Shown here: positions 16,654 to 25,303 of the stretch, in pieces
How positions within the stretch are numbered: position 1 is the stretch's first letter
How the letters are laid out: every line of letters starts with the position of its first letter
From: Acidimicrobiales bacterium
GTDB lineage: Bacteria > Actinomycetota > Acidimicrobiia > Acidimicrobiales > Acidimicrobilacustridaceae
Direction of reading: 5' to 3'
Length of the DNA stretch: 56,575 nucleotides
NCBI GenBank assembly: GCA_030830565.1
Contig: JAURMR010000042.1
Coordinates: 98,072 to 154,646, forward strand
Made by a program: the position numbers and the translations under genes
Notes under the pieces: generated by a model
Database searches by the model: none
What the model saw: only the letters and a program-made list of their open reading frames with translations
Told to the model about the DNA's origin: nothing

Positions 16654-19170
16654 TTTGAACGGTTCACCGATAGGGCCCGCAGGGTCGTCGTGCTTGCGCA
16701 AGAAGAAGCACGCCTTTTGAACCACAACTACATCGGCACTGAGCACATCCTGCTCGGGCTGATTCACGAAGGCGAAGGCGTCGCCGCCAAAGCCCTCGAG
16801 TCTTTGGGCATTTCGCTCGAGGCAGTGCGTTCGCAGGTCGAGGAAATCATTGGCCAGGGCGGCTCATCGCCCAGCGGTCACATCCCCTTCACGCCTCGTG
16901 CCAAGAAGGTGCTCGAACTGTCGCTGCGCGAAGCACTGCAGCTCGGTCACAACTACATCGGTACCGAACACATCCTTCTTGGACTCATCCGTGAAGGCGA
17001 GGGTGTTGCTGCGCAGGTGCTGGTCAAGCTTGGCGCCGATCTTTCCCGTGTTCGTCAACAGGTCATCCAGTTGCTTTCGGGCTACTCCGGTCCTGGCCCG
17101 CAGCAGGGCGAGAAAGCCGGAGCCACTAGCGGTGGCTCGGGCGAAGCTTCGCCGAGCGGTTCGGCTGTGCTCGATCAGTTCGGTCGCAACCTCACCCAAC
17201 TCGCTCGCGAAAAGAAGCTCGACCCCGTTATCGGTCGTGCACGCGAAACCGAGCGGGTCATGCAGGTGCTCAGCCGCCGCACCAAGAACAATCCTGTTCT
17301 TATCGGTGAACCCGGTGTCGGCAAGACCGCCATTGTGGAAGGTCTCGCACAAGCAATTGCTGCCGATCAGGTTCCCGAAACCATTCACAACAAGCAGCTC
17401 TACACGCTTGATCTCGGAGCACTTGTTGCCGGTTCGCGTTACCGCGGTGATTTCGAAGAACGGCTCAAGAAGGTTCTCAAGGAAATCAAGACCCGCGGCG
17501 ACATCATCCTGTTCATTGACGAGATCCACACGCTCGTTGGTGCTGGTGCAGCCGAAGGCGCAATTGACGCCGCAAGCATCCTCAAGCCGATGCTTGCTCG
17601 CGGCGAACTGCAAACCATTGGTGCAACCACGCTTGAGGAATACCGCAAGCATCTTGAAAAGGACGCTGCACTCGAACGTCGCTTCCAGCCGATCAAGGTT
17701 GAGGAACCAACCGTTGCCCACACCATCGAAATCCTGAAGGGCCTGCGTGATCGGTACGAGACCCATCACCGCGTAACCATCACCGATCAAGCACTCGTTG
17801 CGGCGGCCAACATGGCCGATCGTTACATCGCCGATCGTTTCCTTCCTGACAAGGCCATCGATCTCATTGACGAGGCCGGCTCACGTCTGCGCATTAAGCG
17901 CATGGAAACACCGCCCGATTTCAAAGAACTTGAAAACGAAATCGCCAAGGTTGTTTCCGAAAAGAAAGAGGCCGTCGAGTCGCAGCAGTTCGAAGAAGCT
18001 GGTCGCTTGCGCGATCGCGAAAAGGAACTGCTTGCGCAGAAGGAAGCCAAAGAGCAGGAAATGAAGGACTCCGGCATCGATCTCTTCGATGAGGTCGATG
18101 AAGAAGCGATCGCCGATGTGCTTTCGCTCTGGACCGGCATTCCCGTTTACAAGCTCACCGAAGAAGAAACGGCTCGTCTTCTGCGCATGGAAGACGAATT
18201 GCACAAGCGTGTCATTGGTCAAGAAAACGCCATCAAGGCAGTGAGCCAGGCTATTCGACGCACGCGCGCCGGTCTCAAAGATCCCAAGCGTCCTTCGGGT
18301 TCGTTCATCTTCCTCGGCCCATCGGGCGTTGGTAAGACCGAACTCGCCAAGACGCTCGCCGAGTTCTTGTTTGGCGATGAAGACTCGCTCATCTCGCTCG
18401 ACATGTCCGAGTACATGGAGAAGCACACCGTCAGTCGTCTTGTCGGTTCGCCTCCCGGATACGTCGGTTACGAAGAAGGCGGCCAGCTCACCGAAGCTGT
18501 GCGTCGTAAGCCGTTCTCGGTGGTGCTTTTCGACGAAATCGAAAAGGCACACCCCGACGTCTTCAACACGTTGCTGCAGATTCTTGAAGAAGGTCGACTC
18601 ACCGACTCACAGGGTCGTTCGGTTGACTTCCGCAACACCGTGCTGATCATGACCTCGAACCTCGGCACCGCCGATCTGCGCAAGGCCAACATTGGTTTCG
18701 GTAAAGCCGACGAAGCCGTGTCGTATGAGCGCATGAAAGAAAAGGTCAACGACGCACTCAAGGCGCATTTCCGTCCTGAGTTCCTCAACCGCATCGACGA
18801 CACCATCGTGTTCCACGAGCTTTCCAAGCCCGAGGTCACGACAATCGTCGACCTGCTCATGAAGCGCATCACCAAGCAGCTTGAAGGTCTGGGCATTGGC
18901 CTCGAACTCACCGAAGCTGCCAAATTGCTGCTTGCCGACAAGGGCTACGACCCAACGCTGGGTGCTCGTCCGCTGCGTCGTGCCATTCAGCGCATGGTGG
19001 AAGATCCACTTTCGGAACGTCTGTTGTGGAAGGAATTCCGTGCCGGCCAGAACATCGTGGTTGACGCCGAACCCGATCCCGAAACGGGCGATCGCATCAT
19101 CGTGTTCCATGCCACCGAGGGCTTCGAGCCCCCGCCCATGGAACTGGCCGAAGCAGGCGCTCCCGAGTAG
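16651..19170 (+). CDS. clpC: ATP-dependent Clp protease ATP-binding subunit ClpC
   Basis: A Hsp100 unfoldase that feeds ClpP. Two Clp-N repeats (about residues 1-145, each with [14 protein letters not shown]) are followed by a Gly/Ser-rich linker, AAA-1 with GEPGVGKT and [14 protein letters not shown], a UVR/middle domain ([13 protein letters not shown]), and AAA-2 with [10 protein letters not shown] and FDEIEKAH. The ClpP-docking tripeptide IGF is present (ANIGFGK). The length of 839 residues from GTG at 16651 is usual. A strong hairpin terminator follows. Proteolysis of stress regulators is the expected role. Confidence 0.96.
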   Translation: MFERFTDRARRVVVLAQEEARLLNHNYIGTEHILLGLIHEGEGVAAKALESLGISLEAVRSQVEEIIGQGGSSPSGHIPFTPRAKKVLELSLREALQLGHNYIGTEHILLGLIREGEGVAAQVLVKLGADLSRVRQQVIQLLSGYSGPGPQQGEKAGATSGGSGEASPSGSAVLDQFGRNLTQLAREKKLDPVIGRARETERVMQVLSRRTKNNPVLIGEPGVGKTAIVEGLAQAIAADQVPETIHNKQLYTLDLGALVAGSRYRGDFEERLKKVLKEIKTRGDIILFIDEIHTLVGAGAAEGAIDAASILKPMLARGELQTIGATTLEEYRKHLEKDAALERRFQPIKVEEPTVAHTIEILKGLRDRYETHHRVTITDQALVAAANMADRYIADRFLPDKAIDLIDEAGSRLRIKRMETPPDFKELENEIAKVVSEKKEAVESQQFEEAGRLRDREKELLAQKEAKEQEMKDSGIDLFDEVDEEAIADVLSLWTGIPVYKLTEEETARLLRMEDELHKRVIGQENAIKAVSQAIRRTRAGLKDPKRPSGSFIFLGPSGVGKTELAKTLAEFLFGDEDSLISLDMSEYMEKHTVSRLVGSPPGYVGYEEGGQLTEAVRRKPFSVVLFDEIEKAHPDVFNTLLQILEEGRLTDSQGRSVDFRNTVLIMTSNLGTADLRKANIGFGKADEAVSYERMKEKVNDALKAHFRPEFLNRIDDTIVFHELSKPEVTTIVDLLMKRITKQLEGLGIGLELTEAAKLLLADKGYDPTLGARPLRRAIQRMVEDPLSERLLWKEFRAGQNIVVDAEPDPETGDRIIVFHATEGFEPPPMELAEAGAPE

Positions 19171-19194
19171 CGCCGAGTGCTCTCCGAACTTCAC

Positions 19195-19230
19195 GATCCC
19201 CGGGCGTTGGGCCCGGGGATCGTTGGTTTT
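19195..19230 (+). terminator. Rho-independent terminator after clpC
   Basis: A perfect 11-bp stem (19195-19205 with 19211-19221, GATCCCCGGGC) around loop GTTGG, followed by GTTGGTTTT. A sequence-related terminator sits after the first secreted-protein gene, consistent with a duplication that included this region. Confidence 0.85.
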
Positions 19231-19244
19231 GCGCCGATCAAGGC

Positions 19245-19274
19245 TTGGAGCGCTCCTTAGAACTTCGCTATAGT
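19245..19274 (+). promoter_or_regulatory. Promoter of secreted paralogue 1
   Basis: -35 TTGGAG (19245-19250), 18-base spacer, -10 TATAGT (19269-19274). The same arrangement recurs before paralogues 2 and 3. Confidence 0.65.
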
Positions 19275-19280
19275 GGTCGG

Positions 19281-19344
19281 CGGTCGGGCGGAGAATCCGG
19301 CTTCATCATCCTCGGCACGTTTGTGCCCTTTTCGGGAGACCTTC
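19281..19344 (+). promoter_or_regulatory. Conserved 5' leader of secreted paralogue 1
   Basis: The leader begins close to the predicted transcription start with GGTCGGGCGGAGAATCCG and contains a short hairpin GGCAC/GTGCC (19314-19318 and 19323-19327) with loop GTTT. The ribosome site is GGGAG at 19334-19338. The block is nearly identical before paralogue 2, where the stem is kept and the loop differs (GCCA). The TCGGGCGGAG core is also kept before paralogue 3. Confidence 0.55.
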
Positions 19345-20160
19345 ATGTTTCGAACTCTTGGTCGCATCGCCGCGGCTGTTGCATTTCTTGTTGCCACGGT
19401 TGCAATCGCTACCGTCGCGACGAACTCCACCGCCGGTGCAGCAAATACCGCCGTGACTGCCAACTGCAGCGCGTCCGCTTCGCCCCAGACGATCAACAAC
19501 AGCGACACCATCACCTTTACGATCGGCACGGGTTGTGGTGCCGTCATCCTGATGGCCGGCAGCGGTTCATCTGGATCCGCGGTTTGGACGCAGCTGCCTT
19601 TGACGCTGCAGACAGGGTCTCCCATTGGTGGCCTTTCGCAGGGAAATACTGTCGTGTTCACCGCCCCCGCCAGCGGCTCGGGTTCAATGTCGCTTGGATT
19701 CATGGCGAATGCCCAGTCACCTCCGCAGATCACGTTCACGGTGAACTATCCCACCCAAGCTCCTCCAACGCCCCGCAACGATTCAATCGTTGACAACGGC
19801 AATGGATCAATGACGATCACCTACGACCCGACTTCGCCAAATGAAAACATGTGGGTGTCGATTTTCCCGAGTGGTACGACCTGCGCCTCGGTTCCGGCAA
19901 GCCCAACCGGTCGCGTCTATGTGCTGACCCCTGACGCGCCTTACAGCCCAATTGGCGCAAGCCCCGTTGTGGTTGCGGCCGGTTCTCCGGCAATGACGGG
20001 CGTATCGCCCTATGCATCGGCAACGATCGCTGCGGGTTCGTACCAAGCGTGCATGTACTTCTCGCTCAATGGTCAAGGCACCCTTGTCCAGGCCCTGCCC
20101 ATCACCTTTAGCGAGGTCGCTCCTACCCCTGATCCAGTTGCCCCTGCTTTCACTGGCTGA
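19345..20160 (+). CDS. Secreted two-module protein with C-terminal PAFTG tag (paralogue 1)
   Basis: A 271-residue exported protein of unknown function. A Sec signal peptide (about residues 1-33: FRTLGRIAAAVAF then Ala/Val-rich, ending near TAGAA) is followed by two beta-rich modules. Each module has one Cys pair: NCSAS with TGCGA, then TTCAS with QACMY, so two disulfides are likely. The modules are joined by QAPPTPRNDS. The protein ends DPVAPAFTG and has no membrane helix after it. It is 67% or so alike by eye to paralogue 2 and shares the second module and tag with paralogue 3. It has its own promoter and terminator. Confidence 0.85.
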   Translation: MFRTLGRIAAAVAFLVATVAIATVATNSTAGAANTAVTANCSASASPQTINNSDTITFTIGTGCGAVILMAGSGSSGSAVWTQLPLTLQTGSPIGGLSQGNTVVFTAPASGSGSMSLGFMANAQSPPQITFTVNYPTQAPPTPRNDSIVDNGNGSMTITYDPTSPNENMWVSIFPSGTTCASVPASPTGRVYVLTPDAPYSPIGASPVVVAAGSPAMTGVSPYASATIAAGSYQACMYFSLNGQGTLVQALPITFSEVAPTPDPVAPAFTG

Positions 20161-20204
20161 AGCAGGCGCTCCCCAAGAGGGAATCCGCATTTGGTTGAAA
20201 CTCA

Positions 20205-20240
20205 CAGACCCCGGGCACTGTGCCCGGGGTCTGTTGTTTT
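20205..20240 (+). terminator. Rho-independent terminator after paralogue 1
   Basis: A 13-bp perfect stem (20205-20217 with 20221-20233, CAGACCCCGGGCA) around a three-base loop, followed by TTGTTTTTGG. It resembles the clpC terminator in core sequence (CCCCGGGC). Confidence 0.88.
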
Positions 20241-20267
20241 TGGGCCTTCATTGGGAATACGAGAACT

Positions 20268-20296
20268 TTGCAAGAGTGCTAGAAGTTCTTTATATT
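20268..20296 (+). promoter_or_regulatory. Promoter of secreted paralogue 2
   Basis: -35 TTGCAA (20268-20273), 17-base spacer, -10 TATATT (20291-20296). This is the strongest consensus-like promoter of the three paralogues. Confidence 0.7.
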
Positions 20297-20302
20297 TGAA
20301 GG

Positions 20303-20366
20303 CGGTCGGGCGGAGAATCCGACTTCACAATCCTCGGCACGCCAGTGCCCACCTAGGGAGACCTTC
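20303..20366 (+). promoter_or_regulatory. Conserved 5' leader of secreted paralogue 2
   Basis: Near-identical to the leader of paralogue 1: TCGGGCGGAG at 20306-20315, hairpin GGCAC/GTGCC (20336-20340 and 20345-20349) with loop GCCA, and ribosome site GGGAG ahead of the ATG at 20367. Confidence 0.55.
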
Positions 20367-21197
20367 ATGTTTCGCACTTTTGGTCGCATTGCCGCGGCTG
20401 CTGTCCTTCTTGCTGCCACCGTTGCAATTGCCACGGTGGCCTCGAGCTCTTCCGCTGGCGCAGCGAACACCAACGTGACTGCCAATTGCAGCGTGATCCC
20501 TCCGATTGAAACCATCGGTAACAACGACACGCTCACGATCACGGTGGGTGCAGGTTGTGGCGCTGTGATTGTTATGGATAACGCAGGTGGCACGTCGCGT
20601 TGGGAGCCAATGTCGATGTACATCAGCCAGGGAGCTCCCACCGGCGGTCTTTCGCAAGGCGACACCATCACCTACACCGCTCCTGCCAGTGGTTCAGGCA
20701 GCGCGGCAATCGGATTCATGGGAACAGCCCAGGACCCACCGGCGATCACGTTCACGATCAACTTTCCTGCCCAGGCTCCTCCCACGCCTCGCAATGATTC
20801 GCTTACTGACAATGGCGATGGCTCAATGACCGTTACGTATTCGTCAATAACGTTTCCTCAAGTTGTCGGCCTGAACCTTTTTGCTTCAGGTACTACGTGC
20901 GATCCCAATGGCAATCCGACGAATCGACTCTTCGGTATTGCGACGGCCTCTTCTCAGGCATTGCCGGTACTCGCCGCGAGCCCTGCAGTCCTTTCCGCCG
21001 GTAGCCCGATGCGATCAGGTTGGGCGAATACGACCGCTGCCAGCACTCTCGTGGCTGGGTCGTACCAAGCGTGTCTCTACTATTTCGACGGAGTGACATC
21101 GAACGTATTGGTGCAGTCGTTGGCTGTCACCATCGGGACCGTTACGCCGACGACTGCCCCCTCGGGCGATCCGGTGGTTCCAGCCTTCACCGGCTGA
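20367..21197 (+). CDS. Secreted two-module protein with C-terminal PAFTG tag (paralogue 2)
   Basis: A 276-residue close relative of the preceding protein. It has the same signal peptide type (FRTFGRIAAAAVLLAATVAI, mature start near SAGAA), the same two modules with paired cysteines (NCSVI/GCGAV and TTCDP/QACLY), the same linker QAPPTPRNDS, and the terminal tag DPVVPAFTG. The second module repeats D-N-G-D-G-S-M-T-V-T-Y. Function is unknown; an extracellular or surface role is inferred from the signal peptide and disulfides. Promoter, leader and terminator are its own. Confidence 0.85.
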   Translation: MFRTFGRIAAAAVLLAATVAIATVASSSSAGAANTNVTANCSVIPPIETIGNNDTLTITVGAGCGAVIVMDNAGGTSRWEPMSMYISQGAPTGGLSQGDTITYTAPASGSGSAAIGFMGTAQDPPAITFTINFPAQAPPTPRNDSLTDNGDGSMTVTYSSITFPQVVGLNLFASGTTCDPNGNPTNRLFGIATASSQALPVLAASPAVLSAGSPMRSGWANTTAASTLVAGSYQACLYYFDGVTSNVLVQSLAVTIGTVTPTTAPSGDPVVPAFTG

Positions 21198-21223
21198 TAT
21201 CTCAGTTCTTTGTCGGTTTTTGA

Positions 21224-21257
21224 AGAGGGCCGTGCTTTCGGGCACGGCCCTCTTTGC
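21224..21257 (+). terminator. Rho-independent terminator after paralogue 2
   Basis: A 12-bp stem (21224-21235 with 21242-21253, AGAGGGCCGTGC) around TTTCGG, followed by a short T run. Its sequence is unrelated to the terminators of clpC and paralogue 1. Confidence 0.8.
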
Positions 21258-21304
21258 GTTGTGCGCGATCAGCACTGTGCACTTGCGCTGGTAGGTTGCG
21301 CGCT

Positions 21305-22072
21305 GTGCTGAGGAACCGTCGACTGCCGCGAGTGTTCGCGTTCCTCGCGCTCGTTGTCTTCGCTGCTGCCGGTTGTCGCGTGCAGATTGAAACCAAGATC
21401 GATGTTGGTCTCGATGGCAAAGGAACGATCACCCAAGGCATTGGTTTCGACGATGCTGCATTGAAGCGTGTTGGCGATCCAGCGCAAGCATTGCGCGCCG
21501 ATGATCTTGTGCAAGCGGGTTGGGAAGTTGACGAAGCTTCAAGAGAAGGCGACCTCACCTGGATACGTGTGCACCAGTCGTTCGAGACACCTGAAGAAGG
21601 AACGGCGCTGCTCGCGCAATTGAGCGGTCCCGATGGTCCCTATCGCAACATGCTCATCAAACGTTCCGACGGTTTGTTGTCGACCTCGGTGAAAGTGACC
21701 GGAGAGGTCGACACCACCGCCGGCCTTCAAATGTTCGGTGATCAACAGTTAGCCACAACACTCGGTGGCGACGCGTCCGGTGGGTTACTCGCAAAGATTG
21801 AAGCCGAAGAGAAGGCTCCGCCAGCATCGATGGTGGATCTCGATCTCGTGGTGACGGCTGGCGGTTCCACAAAGACTTACAACGCGTCATTCACGGACAC
21901 CGACACTCAAAAGGTGAAGGTCAGTTCCTCAAAGGACAAGTTCCTCCAGATACTTGAAGCGCTCGTTGTGTTTGCATTAGCTGCTCTCACGGCCACGGTG
22001 ATTGGCCTCCGGTATCGCAAGCGTCGCCTGCGCACTCGACGCCTGATGCATTCTCGGCGCCGGCGCTGGTAA
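21305..22072 (+). CDS. LppM-like (DUF3153) lipoprotein with C-terminal membrane anchor
   Basis: A 255-residue exported protein beginning with basic residues and a hydrophobic stretch that ends in the lipobox-like AAAGC (Cys about residue 23). The body (QIETKIDVGLDGKGTI... and SFETPEEGTALL) matches the DUF3153/LppM family of actinobacterial lipoproteins. A single transmembrane helix near residues 217-235 is followed by an Arg-rich cytoplasmic tail (RYRKRRLRTRRL). I chose GTG at 21305; the frame is open from 21254. It lies between paralogues 2 and 3, so a link with them is possible but unproven. Confidence 0.75.
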   Translation: MLRNRRLPRVFAFLALVVFAAAGCRVQIETKIDVGLDGKGTITQGIGFDDAALKRVGDPAQALRADDLVQAGWEVDEASREGDLTWIRVHQSFETPEEGTALLAQLSGPDGPYRNMLIKRSDGLLSTSVKVTGEVDTTAGLQMFGDQQLATTLGGDASGGLLAKIEAEEKAPPASMVDLDLVVTAGGSTKTYNASFTDTDTQKVKVSSSKDKFLQILEALVVFALAALTATVIGLRYRKRRLRTRRLMHSRRRRW

Positions 22073-22120
22073 GCATCCCCACTAGGTGAGCGTTGCGTCG
22101 TTCCCCAAGGGCCCGGCGAA

Positions 22121-22150
22121 TTGTGCGGCCCAAATTCGATTGTCTACAAT
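22121..22150 (+). promoter_or_regulatory. Promoter of secreted paralogue 3
   Basis: -35 TTGTGC (22121-22126), 18-base spacer, -10 TACAAT (22145-22150). TCGGGCGGAG (22162-22171) follows, the same initial transcribed sequence as in paralogues 1 and 2. The rest of the leader is shorter and different. Confidence 0.65.
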
Positions 22151-22200
22151 CCTTAGAGCGATCGGGCGGAGGGTTCGATCTCGTTCCCAAGGGAGTTTGG

Positions 22201-22716
22201 ATGTCTCGTCTTTCGCAATCGGTGCGAATCTCAGTCGCCGGTCTTCTCGCAGTTTCTGCGCTCACCGTCTTTGGTGCGTCACCGGCTAGCGCTGCTGGCA
22301 CCGGATCGCTTGTGGATGATGGTAACGGTGGTTTGGTTGTGACCTATTCGAGTCCTACTAATCAGGATTACGTCGTTCTTGAGATTCACACAATTGCGTC
22401 AAACTGCAATAGTCCACAAAACGCTCTCGCTATTCTCACTAACGATCCGAGTGCCCCGCAGCTGGCGCAGATTGCTGCGAGTCCCGTAACCATCGTTGCA
22501 GGTACAACTGCCTTTGGTATCCAGACACAGGGGGCGTACACGATGGGTGCGACTTCGTACCTATTTTGTCTTATGCCTTTCGGCATGATGATGCAACCGA
22601 CTCCTCTTGCCCAATTGACCATGACAATTGGTCAGGGGTCGCCGACCACGACCACAGCGCCGTCAACCACGACGGCCCCGGCTGCTGATCCGGTGGCGCC
22701 GGCCTTCACTGGCTGA
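22201..22716 (+). CDS. Secreted one-module protein with C-terminal PAFTG tag (paralogue 3)
   Basis: A 171-residue exported protein. It has a different signal peptide (SQSVRISVAGLLAVSALTVFG, cleaved near ASPASA) joined to only the second module of the paralogues (DDGNGGLVVTYSS, one Cys pair NCNS/FCLM). A Thr/Pro/Ala-rich spacer follows, then the tag DPVAPAFTG at the end. The ATG at 22201 is supported by AAGGGAG at 22189-22195. The gene has its own promoter and terminator. The shared tag on an otherwise divergent protein suggests the tag is functional. Confidence 0.82.
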   Translation: MSRLSQSVRISVAGLLAVSALTVFGASPASAAGTGSLVDDGNGGLVVTYSSPTNQDYVVLEIHTIASNCNSPQNALAILTNDPSAPQLAQIAASPVTIVAGTTAFGIQTQGAYTMGATSYLFCLMPFGMMMQPTPLAQLTMTIGQGSPTTTTAPSTTTAPAADPVAPAFTG

Positions 22717-22741
22717 GTTATTCACACTCTCGATGTGTTCG

Positions 22742-22769
22742 GTGCCGCTCCTTCGGGGGCGGCACTTTT
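22742..22769 (+). terminator. Rho-independent terminator after paralogue 3
   Basis: A 10-bp stem with one G-T pair (22742-22751 with 22756-22765) around a TTCG tetraloop, followed by TTTT. Confidence 0.85.
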
Positions 22770-22802
22770 CGTTTCGGGGCCATGAGTGTCTCGCCCGATG
22801 CG

Positions 22803-22808
22803 TAGGGT
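22803..22808 (+). promoter_or_regulatory. -10 box for leaderless radA
   Basis: TAGGGT ends six bases before the GTG of radA. No Shine-Dalgarno is present, so a leaderless message is likely. The site lies 33 bases after the preceding terminator. Confidence 0.45.
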
Positions 22809-22814
22809 GTCGCG

Positions 22815-24191
22815 GTGGCCAAGCTCCGAGCAGTGTTCCGTTGCACCGAATGCGGCACGAGTGTGCCCAAGTGGGTGGGCCGTTGTCCGGGCTGCGAGGG
22901 CTGGAACACGCTGGTTGAAGAACTCGACGACGTATCGAAAGTTTCGTCTGCGGCGTTGTTAGGCAAGCGAGATGCGCCCGTTCCTATCTCTGAAGTCGAC
23001 GCGCACGAATGGCAGCCGAAGCCCACTGGTATCGGCGAACTCGATCGCGTGTTGAGCGGCGGACTTGTACCTGGTTCGGTCACGTTGGTTGGCGGCGAGC
23101 CCGGTATTGGCAAGTCCACGTTGCTGCTGCAAGCGGTAGCATCAATTGCAGCGTCGGGTTCGAAAGTTCTCTATGTGTCGGCCGAGGAATCGAAACAGCA
23201 AGTTCGGTTGCGCGCTGAACGATTGAATGCGCTGCAACCCGATTTGTGGCTTGCTTCTGAAACCGCCGTGCCGCACATTTTGGCGTCGGTCGATGAAATC
23301 GATCCTGCGGTTTTGGTCGTCGACTCCATTCAAACGGTGCATACGCCCGACATCAGTTCTGCCTCGGGTTCTGTGTCGCAGGTTCGAGAAAGTGCCGCAC
23401 GATTGGTGACAACAGCGAAAGAGCGCGGTCTGTCAGTTGTGCTTGTTGGCCACGTCACCAAAGAAGGTGGGCTTGCTGGTCCGCGTGTGCTCGAACACAT
23501 TGTCGATACTGTGCTTGCGTTCGAAGGCGATCGTCATCATGCATTGCGCTTGTTGCGCGCTGTCAAGCATCGCTTCGGTGCAACCGATCAACTCGGTTTG
23601 TTCGAAATGACCGAACAGGGGCTGCTCGGCGTCCCCGACCCCAGTCGATTGTTCTTGGCCGATCGGCGCAAGGGCGTCGCTGGTTCGGTCATCGTTCCAA
23701 CAATGGAAGGTGATCGTCCGCTGTTGGTTGAAGTGCAGGCGTTGGTCGCGCATTCCGAACTGCCGTCGCCGCGTCGCAGCGCCCAAGGTCTCGACTCCGG
23801 TCGTTTGTCGCTGTTGCTCGCTGTGTTGTCCGAGCGTGCCGGCGTCACATTTGAAAAGCGCGATGTGTACGCACTTGCGGTTGGTGGCGTGAAGATTGTT
23901 GAGCCCGCCGCCGATCTCGGTGTTGCGCTTGCTCTTGCATCCTCACGATTCAATACGCCGATTCCTGAAGATCTTGTGGTGTGCGGCGAAATTGGTTTGG
24001 GTGGAGAACTTCGTCAGGTTGCTCACGGTGAACGTCGCTTGGCCGAAGCCGCGCGCCTTGGCTTTACGCGAGCGCTGGTTCCACGGCTAGCGCCCGATGC
24101 GCCCGAGGGCATGAAGACCATTCGCGTTGGCACACTCGCTGAAGCCGTGGCTGCCGTGGGTATTGGCGACAGTAACTCCTCGGAGTTCTGA
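22815..24191 (+). CDS. radA: DNA repair protein RadA (Sms)
   Basis: A RecA-like helicase for branch migration in recombinational repair. The N-terminal C4 zinc finger (CTECG...CPGCEGW), the Walker A GGEPGIGKST (about residues 93-102), and the C-terminal Lon-protease-like domain are all present. The RadA-specific motif usually written KNRFG reads KHRFG here (about residues 253-257). The length is 458 residues. It lies directly upstream of disA, the usual actinobacterial neighbour, 25 bases away. Confidence 0.94.
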   Translation: MAKLRAVFRCTECGTSVPKWVGRCPGCEGWNTLVEELDDVSKVSSAALLGKRDAPVPISEVDAHEWQPKPTGIGELDRVLSGGLVPGSVTLVGGEPGIGKSTLLLQAVASIAASGSKVLYVSAEESKQQVRLRAERLNALQPDLWLASETAVPHILASVDEIDPAVLVVDSIQTVHTPDISSASGSVSQVRESAARLVTTAKERGLSVVLVGHVTKEGGLAGPRVLEHIVDTVLAFEGDRHHALRLLRAVKHRFGATDQLGLFEMTEQGLLGVPDPSRLFLADRRKGVAGSVIVPTMEGDRPLLVEVQALVAHSELPSPRRSAQGLDSGRLSLLLAVLSERAGVTFEKRDVYALAVGGVKIVEPAADLGVALALASSRFNTPIPEDLVVCGEIGLGGELRQVAHGERRLAEAARLGFTRALVPRLAPDAPEGMKTIRVGTLAEAVAAVGIGDSNSSEF

Positions 24192-24204
24192 AACAACCCA
24201 CGGG

Positions 24205-24210
24205 TAGACT
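24205..24210 (+). promoter_or_regulatory. -10 box for leaderless disA
   Basis: TAGACT ends six bases before the ATG of disA at 24217, with no ribosome site between. Transcription could start at the A of the ATG. Confidence 0.5.
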
Positions 24211-24216
24211 CGCCGA

Positions 24217-25287
24217 ATGGCTCGGCGTCGAAGTCCCGCAATGTTGCATGCACTCGGAATGGTGGCTCCGGGTACGCCGTTGCGTGAAGGCTTCGATCGG
24301 ATCCTGCAGTCCGGCATGGGCGCGCTCATCGTCATTGGCGACGGTCCCGATGTTCTCAACATCTGCTCAGGCGGCTTCTTGCTCGATGCCGCCTTCAGTC
24401 CTCAGCGCCTTTCCGAACTGGCCAAAATGGACGGCGCCATCGTGCTCGCCTCCAACGCCAGCCGCATTGCCCGGGCCAATGTTCATCTGGTGCCCAAGCC
24501 CAACGTGCCCACTTCCGAAACGGGCACCCGTCACCGCACTGCCGAGCGAGTTGCTCGCTCCATCACGGTCCCGGTGATTTCGGTATCGGAAGACATGTCG
24601 ATCATCGCGGTGTACGTCGGCGATGAGAAGCATCAGCTCATGCCGATTCCGCGATTGCTCGACCGCGCCAACCAGGCCATGAAAACGCTTGAGCGTTACA
24701 AAGAGCGTCTCGTTGAAGTGTCGAACAATCTCAACGCACTCGAAGTGCAGGGCGCGGTCACTGTTCGCGATGTTGTGGTCATGCTGCAGCGCACAGAAAT
24801 GGTGTTGCGCATTGCTGAAGAAATCGAATTCGACATCGTTGAACTTGGCGTCGATGGCCGACTCTTTCGACTTCAACTCGAAGAAGTGATCGCCGGCGTT
24901 GCGAACGATCGTCGCTCTGTTGTGCTCGACTATTTACACGAGGACAACGACTGGCACTTTGCGGAAGCATCCGCTGGATTGTCGGGGCTCGACATGGAAC
25001 AACTCCTCGACCTCACCGCAGTGGCGAGTGTGTTGCATCTCGAAGACGCCGACGATCTGAAAGCTTCCGTGCAACCCAAGGGCTATCGCATGCTTTCGCG
25101 CATCCCTCGTTTACCGGAATCGATTGTCGGTCGCATCGTGGCCAAGTTTGGTTCGCTCGATGTTGTGATGAGCGCGACGGAAGCCGAACTTGAAACGGTG
25201 GAAGGTGTAGGCGATCAGCGTGCTCGTTCCATCAAGGATGGGCTGTCGCGCTTGGCCGAAACCAGCATTCTCGATACCTATAACTGA
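24217..25287 (+). CDS. disA: DNA integrity scanning diadenylate cyclase
   Basis: Makes cyclic di-AMP from two ATP. The DAC domain (about residues 1-150) keeps both catalytic motifs: DGAIVLASN and GTRHRTAERVA. A linking helical spine follows, and a helix-hairpin-helix DNA-binding domain lies at the C-terminus (LPESIVGRIVAKFGS, VEGVGDQRARSI). The length of 356 residues is normal. No c-di-AMP riboswitch or receptor is evident in this window. Confidence 0.95.
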   Translation: MARRRSPAMLHALGMVAPGTPLREGFDRILQSGMGALIVIGDGPDVLNICSGGFLLDAAFSPQRLSELAKMDGAIVLASNASRIARANVHLVPKPNVPTSETGTRHRTAERVARSITVPVISVSEDMSIIAVYVGDEKHQLMPIPRLLDRANQAMKTLERYKERLVEVSNNLNALEVQGAVTVRDVVVMLQRTEMVLRIAEEIEFDIVELGVDGRLFRLQLEEVIAGVANDRRSVVLDYLHEDNDWHFAEASAGLSGLDMEQLLDLTAVASVLHLEDADDLKASVQPKGYRMLSRIPRLPESIVGRIVAKFGSLDVVMSATEAELETVEGVGDQRARSIKDGLSRLAETSILDTYN

Positions 25288-25303
25288 GTCCAGCGAGGGT
25301 TCA

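Noticed and set aside
20150-20160. PAFTG ends as classical sortase LPxTG anchors
   Set aside because: No hydrophobic segment or basic tail follows the motif; the protein stops at the TG.
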